From assembly GCF_900187455.1 (NCBI RefSeq), contig NZ_FYDX01000027.1:1-64000 (forward strand): a DNA stretch of 64,000 bases. The letters are read 5' to 3'. Within the stretch, counting starts at the first letter, position 1. Every line of letters starts with the position of its first letter. This document shows, piece by piece, positions 32,539 to 40,737 of the stretch. The position numbers and the translations under genes are program-made. The notes under the pieces are model-generated. The model made no database searches and was not told the DNA's origin. It was given only the letters and a program-made list of their open reading frames with translations. This stretch comes from Pseudomonas sp. Irchel 3E13. GTDB taxonomy: Bacteria; Pseudomonadota; Gammaproteobacteria; Pseudomonadales; Pseudomonadaceae.

Positions 32539-33399
32539 ATGAATCTGGCCAAACCGCCCGGCATTCTCGCCGGCCTTATCGGCGCGGGCATCCAGGCCTC
32601 GCGCACCCCCGCGCTGCACGAGCACGAGGGCGCCGCCCAAGGCTTGAATTACCTTTACCGGTTGATCGACCTGGACCAGCTCAAGCTCGACAGCACGGCT
32701 CTTGAAGAACTGCTGACCGCCGCCCAGTACATGGGCTTCACCGGCCTCAATATCACCTTCCCGTGCAAGCAGGCGATTCTGCCGCTGCTCGATGAACTGT
32801 CCCCGGAAGCCCGCGGCATCGGCGCGGTCAATACCGTGGTGCTCAAGGACGGCCGCCGTATCGGCCACAACACCGATTGCCTGGGCTTCGCCGAAGGCTT
32901 CCGCCGCGGCCTGACGGATGTCTCGCGTCAGCGCGTGGTGCAGATGGGCGCCGGTGGCGCAGGCGCGGCAGTGGCTCATGCCCTGCTGAGCGAAGGCGTG
33001 GAACAACTGACGGTGTTCGATGTGGAAATCGAACGCGCCCAGGCCCTTGTGGATAACCTCAACCAGCACTTCCCGGCGGCCCCGGCGAAAGTCGGCCACG
33101 AACTGGAAAGCGCCATGGCCCAAGCCTGCGGACTGGTCAACACCACGCCGATGGGCATGGCCAAGCTGCCGGGCATGCCGGTGCCCAAGGCGCTGCTGCG
33201 GGCGGATTTGTGGGTTGCGGAGATCGTTTATTTCCCGCTGGAAACCGAACTGCTGCGCGAAGCCCGGGCGCTGGGCTGTCGTACGCTCAATGGCGGCACC
33301 ATGGCGGTGTACCAGGCGGTCAAGGCGTTCGAGCTGTTCAGTGGCGTGCAGCCCGATCCGGAACGGATGACCGGGCACTTCCACAGCCTGGGTAACTGA
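32539..33399 (+). CDS. Shikimate/quinate dehydrogenase (AroE family, catabolic type)
   Basis: A 286-residue AroE-family oxidoreductase expected to oxidise shikimate (or quinate) to the 3-dehydro form. The substrate loop SRTPALHEHEGAAQGLNYLY, the catalytic lysine in NITFPCKQ and the aspartate in HNTDCLGF are present. The nucleotide-binding GAGGAGAAVAHAL is followed by TVFDVEIERA: an aspartate at the end of the second strand, where biosynthetic AroE has the NADP-binding NRT, suggesting NAD+ and a catabolic role. ATG 32539 starts the family sequence. The putative TetR operator lies 58 bases upstream. Confidence 0.85.
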   Translation: MNLAKPPGILAGLIGAGIQASRTPALHEHEGAAQGLNYLYRLIDLDQLKLDSTALEELLTAAQYMGFTGLNITFPCKQAILPLLDELSPEARGIGAVNTVVLKDGRRIGHNTDCLGFAEGFRRGLTDVSRQRVVQMGAGGAGAAVAHALLSEGVEQLTVFDVEIERAQALVDNLNQHFPAAPAKVGHELESAMAQACGLVNTTPMGMAKLPGMPVPKALLRADLWVAEIVYFPLETELLREARALGCRTLNGGTMAVYQAVKAFELFSGVQPDPERMTGHFHSLGN

Positions 33400-33403
33400 G
33401 GAC

Positions 33404-33426
33404 CATCGCGGGCCGCGCCCGCGATG
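33404..33426. terminator. Hairpin between the dehydrogenase and TetR genes
   Basis: A perfect ten-base stem (33404-33413 with 33417-33426) with a three-base loop lies in the 33-base gap between two convergent genes. No T-run is seen. Confidence 0.55.
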
Positions 33427-33432
33427 AACACA

Positions 33433-34101
33433 TCAGGCCTGCAGGTAACGCAGGACCGACTCGCAGATCATTTCCTTGTGCCGGGCCTTCACGGCCTGGT
33501 CCTCGAAATCGATCTGGAAGATTTCACCGAAGGTGTGACGGTTCGACACCCGGTAGAAACAGAACGAACTGATCAGCAGGTGCACATCCAGTGCATCCAG
33601 CCCCTCGCGGAACAACCCTTCGCTTGCCCCCCGAAGCAGAATCTCGTTCAGCGCCTTGAGCACCGTATTGTTCATCGAACGAATCGCCGAAGACTGCTTC
33701 ACGAACTCGCCGTGGTGCATGTTCTCGTTGCACACGATGCGCACGAAATCGACATTGCGGTCGTGGTGATCGAAGGTGAATTCGATCAGCCGGCGGATGC
33801 CCTGGCGGGGCTCCAGTTCAGCAAGGTGGAGGTTGCTTTCGGTGCTGCGGATATCGCCGTAGAGCTTCTCCAGCACTTCGACGTACAACTGCTCCTTGCT
33901 GTTGAAGTAGTAATAGATCATCCGCTTCGAGGTCTGGGTGCGCTCGGCGATGGCGTCGACGCGCGCACCGGCCAGTCCCTGATGGACGAACTCGGTGATC
34001 GCCGCCTGGAGGATGTTCTCGCGGGTTTTTTCCGGATTGTTCTTGCGACCTTTGCGTGGCGCGGTTTCGGGCGCGACGTAAAGTGCTGGAGTGGTTGTCA
34101 T
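33433..34101 (-). CDS. TetR-family regulator of the quinate/shikimate genes
   Basis: A 222-residue repressor-type protein. The TetR DNA-binding domain is clear: NPEKTRENILQAAITEFVHQ, then GLAGARVDAIAERTQTSKRM and IYYYFNSKEQLY, followed by an all-helical ligand-binding domain. ATG 34101 starts just before this domain. It lies between the shikimate dehydrogenase and quiC genes, each with a related 14-base palindrome upstream, so it probably controls both in response to a hydroaromatic acid. Regulation is inference. Confidence 0.88.
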   Translation of the reverse strand: MTTTPALYVAPETAPRKGRKNNPEKTRENILQAAITEFVHQGLAGARVDAIAERTQTSKRMIYYYFNSKEQLYVEVLEKLYGDIRSTESNLHLAELEPRQGIRRLIEFTFDHHDRNVDFVRIVCNENMHHGEFVKQSSAIRSMNNTVLKALNEILLRGASEGLFREGLDALDVHLLISSFCFYRVSNRHTFGEIFQIDFEDQAVKARHKEMICESVLRYLQA

Positions 34102-34194
34102 ACGCAGCTCATGGCCTTCGATTAACCGCGCAATTATGGGCCTCGGTTGCGTCAGAAGAAAGCCTTGCAGGTGTAGGGGATTTTGCATTGACCC

Positions 34195-34262
34195 CATCGC
34201 GAGCGAGCTCGCTCCTACAGCCGTAGGAGCGAGCTTGTCGGGGGCGCCGAACCGTCGCGATG
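34195..34262. repeat. Composite REP element
   Basis: An inner perfect 13-base stem (34206-34218 with 34223-34235), with the GAGCTCGCTCCTAC sequence common in Pseudomonas REPs, is flanked by outer arms CATCGCGA (34195-34202) and TCGCGATG (34255-34262). It lies between quiC and the downstream TetR gene on the minus strand. Confidence 0.85.
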
Positions 34263-34276
34263 TACGCTCAATCGAA

Positions 34277-36193
34277 TCAGAGCTTGGCGTGCCGCAACCC
34301 GCCCGCCCGGGCCTTGGCCATCGCCGCCAGGCGCACCGCCACGTTCGCCGCGCCATACCCGGCATAACCATTGCGCCGCTGAATCACCTCGAAGAAGAAA
34401 CGCTCCTCGAACGGCTCGGTGTAGACGTGGAACAGCTCGCCACCGTTGGCGTCGCGGTCATACAGCACGTTGTAGTACGCCAGCTCGCTGAGGAACTCGT
34501 CGTCGAAATCAAAACGCGCGGCGAGGTCGTCGTAGTAGTTCAGCGGAATGTCCAGCAGGGCCACGCCGGCTTCCTTGGCACGCTTGACCGCGGAGAAGAT
34601 GTCCTCGCAGTCGAAGGCGATATGGTGCACGCCCGAACCACGGTAGTTGGACAGCGCATGGGAGATCGCGGTGTTGCGGTTCTCGGAGATGTTCAGCGGC
34701 AGGCGAATGGTGCTGCACTTGCTGCGCAGGGCGCGGCTCTTCACCAGGCCATACGGGTCGGGCAACACCACTTCGTCGTCAGCGGTGAAGTCCAGCAGGC
34801 TTTTGTAGAACAGCACCCAGTTATCCAGGCTGTCGGCCGGCAGGGCCATGGCCATGTGGTCGATGCGGGTCAGGCCGAGGCTGGTCGGTGCCGGCTGGCC
34901 GTTGAGGCTGAAGTCGGTGTCGTAGATGGTGCGGCCATCGACATCCTGGTCCACCAGGTAGATCAGGCTGCCGTCCGGCGCGCGCACTGCCGCCAGCTCA
35001 CGCTCGTTCGGGCCGACCAGGCCGCGATAAGGCTGGCCGTGATAAGCCACGGCGCGGGCCAGGGCCTTGGCGCTGTCCTTGACCCGCACGGCCGTGGCGC
35101 ACAGCGACGGGCCGTGGCTTTCGAAGAAGTTGTGGGCGAAGGAATAGGGCTCGGCGTTGAGGATCAGGTTGATATCGCCCTGACGCAGCAAGCTGACGTT
35201 CTTCGAACGGTGCTGGCCAACGCGGGCGAAGCCCAGTTGCTCCAGCCAGTTGCCGAGCTTGGCGCCCAGCGCGTCGTCCACGGCGAATTCAAGGAATTCG
35301 ATGCCGTCGTAAGCGCCGACCGGTGGCGTGCTGAACAGCAGGTCCGGCTCGACGGCCACTTCGGGCGCGACCTGGGCCAGACGCTCGCGGGTCTTCTCTT
35401 CCAGGTACAGCAACGAGCGCAGGCCGTCGGCGGCGTTGGCCCGTGGCGGCGCGGCGCGGAATCCATCGTTGAAGATTTCCAGCGACAGCGGGCCGCGATA
35501 ACCGGCCTGCAGGATCGGCGCGAGGAACGCCGGCAGGTCGAATTCGCCCTGGCCGGGGAAGCAGCGGAAATGCCGGCTCCACTCCAGCACGTCCATCGCC
35601 AGGATCGGCGCGTCGGCCATCTGCACGAAGAAGATCTTGTCACCCGGAATCTTGGCGATGCCGCTCGGGTCGCCTTTGATCGAGTAGGTGTGGAAACTGT
35701 CGAGAATCATGCCCAGGCTGCGGTGATCGGCCTCGCGCACGATGTCCCAGACCTGCTCCCACTGGTTGACATGACGCCCCCAGGCCAACGCTTCGTAACC
35801 GATGCGCAGGTCACGGGCGCCGGCACGTTCGGCCAGCAGGCGCAGGTCGTCCACCAGAATCTGCCGCTCGCCCAGGGCGTCGGCGGCGACGTTGCTGCAG
35901 ACCAGCACCAGATCGGTGCCCAGTTCCTGCATCAGGTCGAACTTGCGCTCGGCGCGGTCGAGGTTGCGCGACAGACGGTCGCGGCGGCAGCCCTCGAAGT
36001 CGCGGAACGGCTGGAACAGGGTGATCGCCAGGCCCAGATCGGCGCAGCGCTGGCGGATCTCACGGGGGCTGCCGTCGTAGTACAGAAGGTCGTTTTCGAA
36101 AATCTCCACGCCGTCGAACCCGGCGGCGGCAATGGCTTCGAGCTTTTCTGGCAAAGTGCCGCTCAAGGACACGGTGGCAATCGAACGCTGCAT
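34277..36193 (-). CDS. quiC: 3-Dehydroshikimate dehydratase QuiC, fused to an HPPD-like domain
   Basis: A 638-residue two-domain protein. The N-terminal half (about 1-285) is a sugar-phosphate-isomerase-like TIM barrel that dehydrates 3-dehydroshikimate to protocatechuate; metal ligands E134, D165, Q191 and E239 sit at the numbering reported for Pseudomonas QuiC1. The C-terminal half (about 295-615) resembles 4-hydroxyphenylpyruvate dioxygenase, with an apparent His-His-Glu triad H446, H523 or H524, and E602. The second domain's natural reaction is unclear. The gene is divergent from an MFS carrier, with a TetR-type palindrome between them. Product feeds pcaGH about 8 kb away. Confidence 0.93.
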   Translation of the reverse strand: MQRSIATVSLSGTLPEKLEAIAAAGFDGVEIFENDLLYYDGSPREIRQRCADLGLAITLFQPFRDFEGCRRDRLSRNLDRAERKFDLMQELGTDLVLVCSNVAADALGERQILVDDLRLLAERAGARDLRIGYEALAWGRHVNQWEQVWDIVREADHRSLGMILDSFHTYSIKGDPSGIAKIPGDKIFFVQMADAPILAMDVLEWSRHFRCFPGQGEFDLPAFLAPILQAGYRGPLSLEIFNDGFRAAPPRANAADGLRSLLYLEEKTRERLAQVAPEVAVEPDLLFSTPPVGAYDGIEFLEFAVDDALGAKLGNWLEQLGFARVGQHRSKNVSLLRQGDINLILNAEPYSFAHNFFESHGPSLCATAVRVKDSAKALARAVAYHGQPYRGLVGPNERELAAVRAPDGSLIYLVDQDVDGRTIYDTDFSLNGQPAPTSLGLTRIDHMAMALPADSLDNWVLFYKSLLDFTADDEVVLPDPYGLVKSRALRSKCSTIRLPLNISENRNTAISHALSNYRGSGVHHIAFDCEDIFSAVKRAKEAGVALLDIPLNYYDDLAARFDFDDEFLSELAYYNVLYDRDANGGELFHVYTEPFEERFFFEVIQRRNGYAGYGAANVAVRLAAMAKARAGGLRHAKL

Positions 36194-36272
36194 CTTCAGT
36201 CTCCAACGGGCAGGCAGTGCCCCAACTGTGACGAATTATTGGCCGGCGCGGAAAACACCTCAACCAAAAGGT

Positions 36273-36286
36273 ACGAACCGGTTAGT
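36273..36286. promoter_or_regulatory. Putative TetR operator between quiC and the MFS gene
   Basis: ACGAACCGGTTAGT is a near-perfect palindrome around AACCGGTT, 80 bases upstream of quiC and 196 upstream of the divergent MFS gene, related to the site at 32468-32481. It could serve both genes. Confidence 0.55.
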
Positions 36287-36481
36287 TTTGTGTGCGATTA
36301 TCGCCCGAAATGCGCTGTGACGAATTGACCCTTTTTTGAGCAGTGCGCACCATTTCCAACCATGAAGCGGGTACTCATCGGCCACCTGACCGGGACGATC
36401 CTGCCAAGTAATCCACATGCACTACGTTTTCTTGCGTCACCCAGGCTCGACCCATAAACATAAAAATACGGGTAACCCACG

Positions 36482-37822
36482 ATGATACAAAGCTCCAGCA
36501 ATCCCGCAGCCCAGCCTCTGGGCAACACCCCGCACGCAGGAATGGGCGACAAGATCCGCGGCGCCATGGCCGTGGGCAAGACCCGCTGGGTCATGCTTGC
36601 CCTGGTGTTCTTCGCCACCACCCTGAACTACATCGACCGCGCCGCCCTCGGCGTCATGCAGCCCATCCTGGCCAAGGAAATGAGCTGGACGGCGATGGAC
36701 TACGCCAACATCAACTTCTGGTTCCAGGTCGGCTACGCCATCGGCTTCGTGCTGCAGGGCCGCTTGATCGACAAGGTCGGCGTGAAGAAGGTGTTCTTCT
36801 GCGCCGTACTGCTCTGGAGCCTGGCTACCGGCGCTCACGGCCTGGCCACCTCGGCGGTCGGCTTCATGGTCTGCCGGTTCATTCTCGGCCTGACCGAAGC
36901 GGCCAACTACCCGGCCTGCGTCAAGACCACCCGCCTGTGGTTCCCGGCCGGTGAGCGCGCCGTCGCCACCGGTATCTTCAACGCCGGCACCAACGTTGGC
37001 GCCATGTTCACGCCGATGCTGCTGCCACTGATCCTCACCGTGTGGGGCTGGCAGGCCGCGTTCATGGCCATGGGCGCACTGGGTCTGGTCTGGGTCACCT
37101 TCTGGGGCCTGAAGTACTTCAACCCTGAAGAACACCCGACCGTGAGCAAAGCCGAACTGGCTTACGTCCAAGGCGAAGCCGAACCTGAGCAGAAAGGCGT
37201 GCCGTTCTCGCGCATCCTGCGTATGCGTGGCACCTGGGCCTTCGCCCTGGCCTACTCGATCACCGCGCCGGTGTTCTGGTTCTACCTGTACTGGCTGCCA
37301 CCGTTCCTGAACCAGCAATACAGCCTGGGCATCAGCGTTACCCAAATGGGTATCCCGCTGATCGTGATCTACCTCAGTGCCGACTTCGGCAGCGTCGGCG
37401 GCGGCATCCTCTCCTCGTTCCTCATCGGACGCGGCGTGGCACCGGTCAAGGCGCGCCTGATGTCGATGGCCCTGTTCGCCGCCACCATCATCGGCGTGAT
37501 CTTCGCCGCTGGCGCCAGCAGCCTGTGGATCGCGGTACTGGCCATCTCCCTGGCGATCGCCGCGCACCAGGCCTGGACCGCCAACATCTGGAGCCTGGTG
37601 ATGGACTACACGCCCAAGCACATGATGAGCACGGTGTTCGGCTTCGGCGGCATGTGCGCGGCCATCGGCGGCATGTTCATGACCCAGATCGTCGGCTACG
37701 TGCTGACCGTCACCAACAACAACTACAGCATCCTGTTCACCATGATCCCGGCGATGTACTTCATTGCCCTGACCTGGATGTACTTCATGGCACCGCGCAA
37801 AGTGCCTAAAGTCGACATCTGA
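36482..37822 (+). CDS. MFS carrier, anion:cation symporter (ACS) type
   Basis: A 446-residue inner-membrane protein with 12 predicted helices. The ACS-family signature YIDRAALGVMQPILAKEM, the GRLIDKVGVKKVFF loop and the GLTEAANYPACVKTTRLWFP segment resemble ExuT and aromatic/hydroaromatic-acid carriers. Divergence from quiC across a putative TetR operator makes quinate, shikimate or dehydroshikimate uptake the best guess. The start is ATG 36482, without a strong ribosome binding site. Confidence 0.85.
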   Translation: MIQSSSNPAAQPLGNTPHAGMGDKIRGAMAVGKTRWVMLALVFFATTLNYIDRAALGVMQPILAKEMSWTAMDYANINFWFQVGYAIGFVLQGRLIDKVGVKKVFFCAVLLWSLATGAHGLATSAVGFMVCRFILGLTEAANYPACVKTTRLWFPAGERAVATGIFNAGTNVGAMFTPMLLPLILTVWGWQAAFMAMGALGLVWVTFWGLKYFNPEEHPTVSKAELAYVQGEAEPEQKGVPFSRILRMRGTWAFALAYSITAPVFWFYLYWLPPFLNQQYSLGISVTQMGIPLIVIYLSADFGSVGGGILSSFLIGRGVAPVKARLMSMALFAATIIGVIFAAGASSLWIAVLAISLAIAAHQAWTANIWSLVMDYTPKHMMSTVFGFGGMCAAIGGMFMTQIVGYVLTVTNNNYSILFTMIPAMYFIALTWMYFMAPRKVPKVDI

Positions 37823-37866
37823 TTCCTCCGCAACATGACGCGGGGCCTGCCCTCTCCGGCAACGGA

Positions 37867-37882
37867 GCGGGGCCGGCCCCGC
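37867..37882. repeat. Palindrome between two convergent transporter genes
   Basis: A 16-base perfect palindrome of G and C without a loop lies between the MFS and EamA genes. It may contribute to transcript termination. Confidence 0.4.
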
Positions 37883-37889
37883 GGTCGTT

Positions 37890-38750
37890 TCAGCGCCGCC
37901 GTTGCAACCAGGCCGCCGCCAGCCCGCTCAGGCAGACCACGGCGATACCGGTCATGCCCCACAGGTCCGGCCGCTGGCCGAACAGCACGATGCCCATCAA
38001 CCCGGCAAACACGATCTGACAATAGCTGAACGGTGCCAGCATCGCCGGGGGTGCGTGGCGGAACGCCTGGGTCAGGAACAGGTGGGCGAGCATGCCGAAG
38101 GTGCCCAGGGCCAGGGTCATCAGGCCGTGGGTGAGGCTCGGAACGGTCCAGAAGAACGGCACCAGCAGGCTCATAACCAGGGTGTTGAACACACCGGTGA
38201 AGAAATTGCTGGCGGTCGGGCTGTCGATGTCGCTGAGCTTGCGGGTAAGGATCTGATAGAAGCAGAAACAGGTCGCCGAGCCGAGTGGCAGCAACACCGC
38301 CGGGGTAAACAGCGCACCACCGGGGTGCACGATCACCAGCACGCCGATGAAACTCGCCAGCACCGCCAGCCATTGCCCGCGCGTCACCCGCTCCTTGAGC
38401 AGCGGCATCGACAGCGCCGTGACCATCAGTGGCGCAAGGAAGTTGACCGCCGTCGCCTCGGCCAGCGGCAGGTACTGCAACGCCTTGGTGAACAGCAAAC
38501 TGCAACCGAGCAGACACAACGCCCGCGCCGCCTGCAGACCCGGTCGACGCGTGCGCAAGCCACGCAAACCGGCCCGTGGCAGGAAGATCCCGAGCATCAA
38601 CAAGGTGTGTACGAGGTAGCGCGCCCAGACCACCCAGACAATCGGGTAGAACCCCGAAAGGTACTTGGACATGGCGTCATGGCTGGAAAACAGAAAGGTC
38701 GCGACAACGACCAGGAGGATGCCTTTGAACGGCTGGCTGAGAGGGGGCAT
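37890..38750 (-). CDS. EamA-family (DMT) transporter
   Basis: A 286-residue protein with ten hydrophobic helices in two repeats, opening KGILLVVVATFLFSSHDAMSKYLSG. It belongs to the drug/metabolite transporter superfamily, many of which export or import small metabolites. ATG 38750 begins the first repeat, with an AGGGGG stretch before it. It lies downstream of the TIM-barrel gene on the same strand, 88 bases away, and may move the same compound. Substrate unknown. Confidence 0.82.
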   Translation of the reverse strand: MPPLSQPFKGILLVVVATFLFSSHDAMSKYLSGFYPIVWVVWARYLVHTLLMLGIFLPRAGLRGLRTRRPGLQAARALCLLGCSLLFTKALQYLPLAEATAVNFLAPLMVTALSMPLLKERVTRGQWLAVLASFIGVLVIVHPGGALFTPAVLLPLGSATCFCFYQILTRKLSDIDSPTASNFFTGVFNTLVMSLLVPFFWTVPSLTHGLMTLALGTFGMLAHLFLTQAFRHAPPAMLAPFSYCQIVFAGLMGIVLFGQRPDLWGMTGIAVVCLSGLAAAWLQRRR

Positions 38751-38838
38751 GGACGGGCTCGGGTCGATGATTTCGCGAAGGGCTCGGCCGAGCAAGGGTC
38801 AGGCCAGGCGGCGCCCGACCTCACCGATGCGCGGGTGA

Positions 38839-39657
38839 CTACAGCACCTGACTGAGAACCTGACGCGTCTTGTCCAGCGCCCACTGCGCGCGCTCCAGCG
38901 CCGAGACGCCCTGCTCCAGCAACTGCCGGGTGGGGATTTCCAGGCTCAACGGAATGTCGGGGGAAACGCTGGTCAGCAGCCCGCGCAGGTCGCAATCGCC
39001 ATCACCGGGGAAACGCCGTTCGTTACGCGCCTGGCGCAGGATTTCGGCCATATCGTCCGGCCGTGGCCCGGCCACATCGCACAGTTGCAGGTAACGCATG
39101 CGCGAGGCCGGCACCTGACGCAGGTCTTCCAGGCGCGAGGCGGAACGATCGAAATGGAAGGCGTCGACCAGCACGCAGCCGTTTTCACGCCCGGCGTTCT
39201 CGACGATGCGCAGGGCCTCGGTGAGGTTCTTCGCGTCGGTCCAGGGCATGAATTCCAGGTGCGGGTGGATGCCGTATTTCGCGGCCAGGTCGCAGAGGGC
39301 GGCGAAGTTTTCGGTCATCCGCGCCGGGTCCGGGTCATTGCCGGCCACCAGCAGTTCGGTGGCGCCGAATTCGGCACCGACCGCCAGCAGCGCGTCGAAA
39401 TCAGCGACGCGGGTTTCCGGCTTGAGGCGGAGGATTTCCACGTCCATCACCTTGATGCCGGTATCGCGCAGGCGCTCGGCGGTCTGCCGGCGCAGGTCGG
39501 CATCGCGGACCAGCGGGAAATGGTGTTCTTCCGGCGTGGCCGGCTCCAGGCGCAGGCCGACATGGCTGTAGCCGGCGCGGGCGGCGACCTCGACCATTTC
39601 CGGTGGCGACAGTTCGAGGACAGTCAGGGCGGCCAGGGACAGGACTCGTTGACTCAT
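38839..39657 (-). CDS. Sugar-phosphate-isomerase/epimerase-like TIM-barrel protein
   Basis: A 272-residue TIM-barrel protein of the xylose-isomerase-like superfamily. It begins LAALTVLELSPPEMVEVAARAGY and contains metal-site-like residues in HLEFMPW, VLVDAFHFDRS, LQLCDVAG and SLEIPT. Relatives include dehydroshikimate dehydratases, inosose dehydratases and tagatose epimerases, so it could act on a hydroaromatic ring. Upstream lies a 17-base sequence almost identical to one before the flavoprotein gene, suggesting shared control by the IclR protein next door. Function not assigned. Confidence 0.8.
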   Translation of the reverse strand: MSQRVLSLAALTVLELSPPEMVEVAARAGYSHVGLRLEPATPEEHHFPLVRDADLRRQTAERLRDTGIKVMDVEILRLKPETRVADFDALLAVGAEFGATELLVAGNDPDPARMTENFAALCDLAAKYGIHPHLEFMPWTDAKNLTEALRIVENAGRENGCVLVDAFHFDRSASRLEDLRQVPASRMRYLQLCDVAGPRPDDMAEILRQARNERRFPGDGDCDLRGLLTSVSPDIPLSLEIPTRQLLEQGVSALERAQWALDKTRQVLSQVL

Positions 39658-39697
39658 TGGCGGGCATCTCTTGGGGTTGTTGTTCTGGATGCGAATA

Positions 39698-39714
39698 TTT
39701 AGAACTTGGTTCCA
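39698..39714. promoter_or_regulatory. Putative IclR operator upstream of the TIM-barrel gene
   Basis: On the minus strand this reads TGGAACCAAGTTCTAAA and matches 14 of 17 bases of the sequence at 40687-40703. The site lies 41 bases upstream of the TIM-barrel gene. The IclR gene lies between the two sites. Confidence 0.5.
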
Positions 39715-39787
39715 GTTTCAATGCAAGCAGAAAAAAACCGATGAGCGCCTGAACAGGTCAGGTGGTTTGTATGGCCCTAAGCAGAAA

Positions 39788-40570
39788 TCAGACGAACAAC
39801 TCAGACGCCGGACTCGCCGCCGACAACTCCTGCGTCGTCGCCAGCAACGCCGCCGACAGCTCATGCATCCGCGCCTCGGTCATCCGCGCCGTCGGCCCGG
39901 CAATGCTCACCACGCCCACCGCATGCCCGTCGCGCGGATCCGCCACCACCGCCGCCAGCGCCGACATGCCCACCGCGGAGCTCTCCACCACCCAGGCATA
40001 GCCATGCTCACGCGCCACACGCAGGCGCTCCAGCAGCTCGGCATTGGACTTCGGCGCGCCCGGCCCGAAGTCCTCGCGCGGCCCCACGCCCTGGCGCTCC
40101 ACCAGCAGCAGCGCCTGGGCATCGCTGAGGCTGGCCAGCCACGCATGCCCCGATGCGCTGTAGAACAACGGCGCATCACGGCCCATATCCGGGTCGTAGC
40201 GCAGCCCGGAGCGAGCGCCCTGGGATTTGGCGATCCAGGTCTGCCGCTCGCCGTCGATCACGCCCAGGCGCACCAGTTCGCCGCTCTGCCGCGCCAGTTC
40301 GTCGAGGATCGGCTGGACGATGTCCGCGCCGCTGTTGGCCAGGTAGCGGAAGCCCTGGGCCACCAGCCGTGTGCTCAGCAGGTAGCGGCTGTTCTCCGGG
40401 TTCTGCCGCACGTAACCCAGGCGGATCAGCTCGGCGAGCATGCGGTGGGTCGCGCTCTTCGGAATGTCCAGTTGCTCGGCCAGGGCCTGCATCGGCAACC
40501 CGCGAGGTTCGCTGGTGAGGCTTTCGATAAGGCTGAGCGCGCGTTCGATCTGACTGCCGGCCATGGTCAT
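39788..40570 (-). CDS. IclR-family transcriptional regulator
   Basis: A 260-residue regulator with an N-terminal winged helix (SQIERALSLIESLTSEPRGLPMQALAEQL, then SATHRMLAELIRLGYV) and a C-terminal GAF-like ligand domain (about 80-250). Pseudomonas IclR proteins such as PcaR and PobR often sense aromatic intermediates. It is divergent from the FAD gene and cotranscribable with the TIM-barrel gene 130 bases downstream. Near-identical 17-base sequences before both neighbours are the likely binding sites. Ligand unknown. Confidence 0.9.
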   Translation of the reverse strand: MTMAGSQIERALSLIESLTSEPRGLPMQALAEQLDIPKSATHRMLAELIRLGYVRQNPENSRYLLSTRLVAQGFRYLANSGADIVQPILDELARQSGELVRLGVIDGERQTWIAKSQGARSGLRYDPDMGRDAPLFYSASGHAWLASLSDAQALLLVERQGVGPREDFGPGAPKSNAELLERLRVAREHGYAWVVESSAVGMSALAAVVADPRDGHAVGVVSIAGPTARMTEARMHELSAALLATTQELSAASPASELFV

Positions 40571-40686
40571 GGTCCCTGAAAATGTTGCCGAATTCTAAAG
40601 AGCGCCGGACAAAGCGCAAACCACTGTTCGATCTTCGCCCAACTTCGCGACACAACGCTTGGCAGCGCCGAGGCGATCAGAGAATA

Positions 40687-40703
40687 TGGAATCATGTTCC
40701 AAA
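40687..40703. promoter_or_regulatory. Putative IclR operator upstream of the flavoprotein gene
   Basis: TGGAATCATGTTCCAAA carries the inverted repeat GGAA-TCATG-TTCC and matches the site at 39698-39714 at 14 of 17 bases. It lies 35 bases before the flavoprotein start. Confidence 0.5.
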
Positions 40704-40737
40704 AACAACAATCCAGCCTTTTCTCCGAGGACGCTCC

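Noticed and set aside
34091..36328. 745-codon frame antisense to quiC
   Set aside because: quiC has all its catalytic residues; the antisense product has no motif and no plausible start signals.
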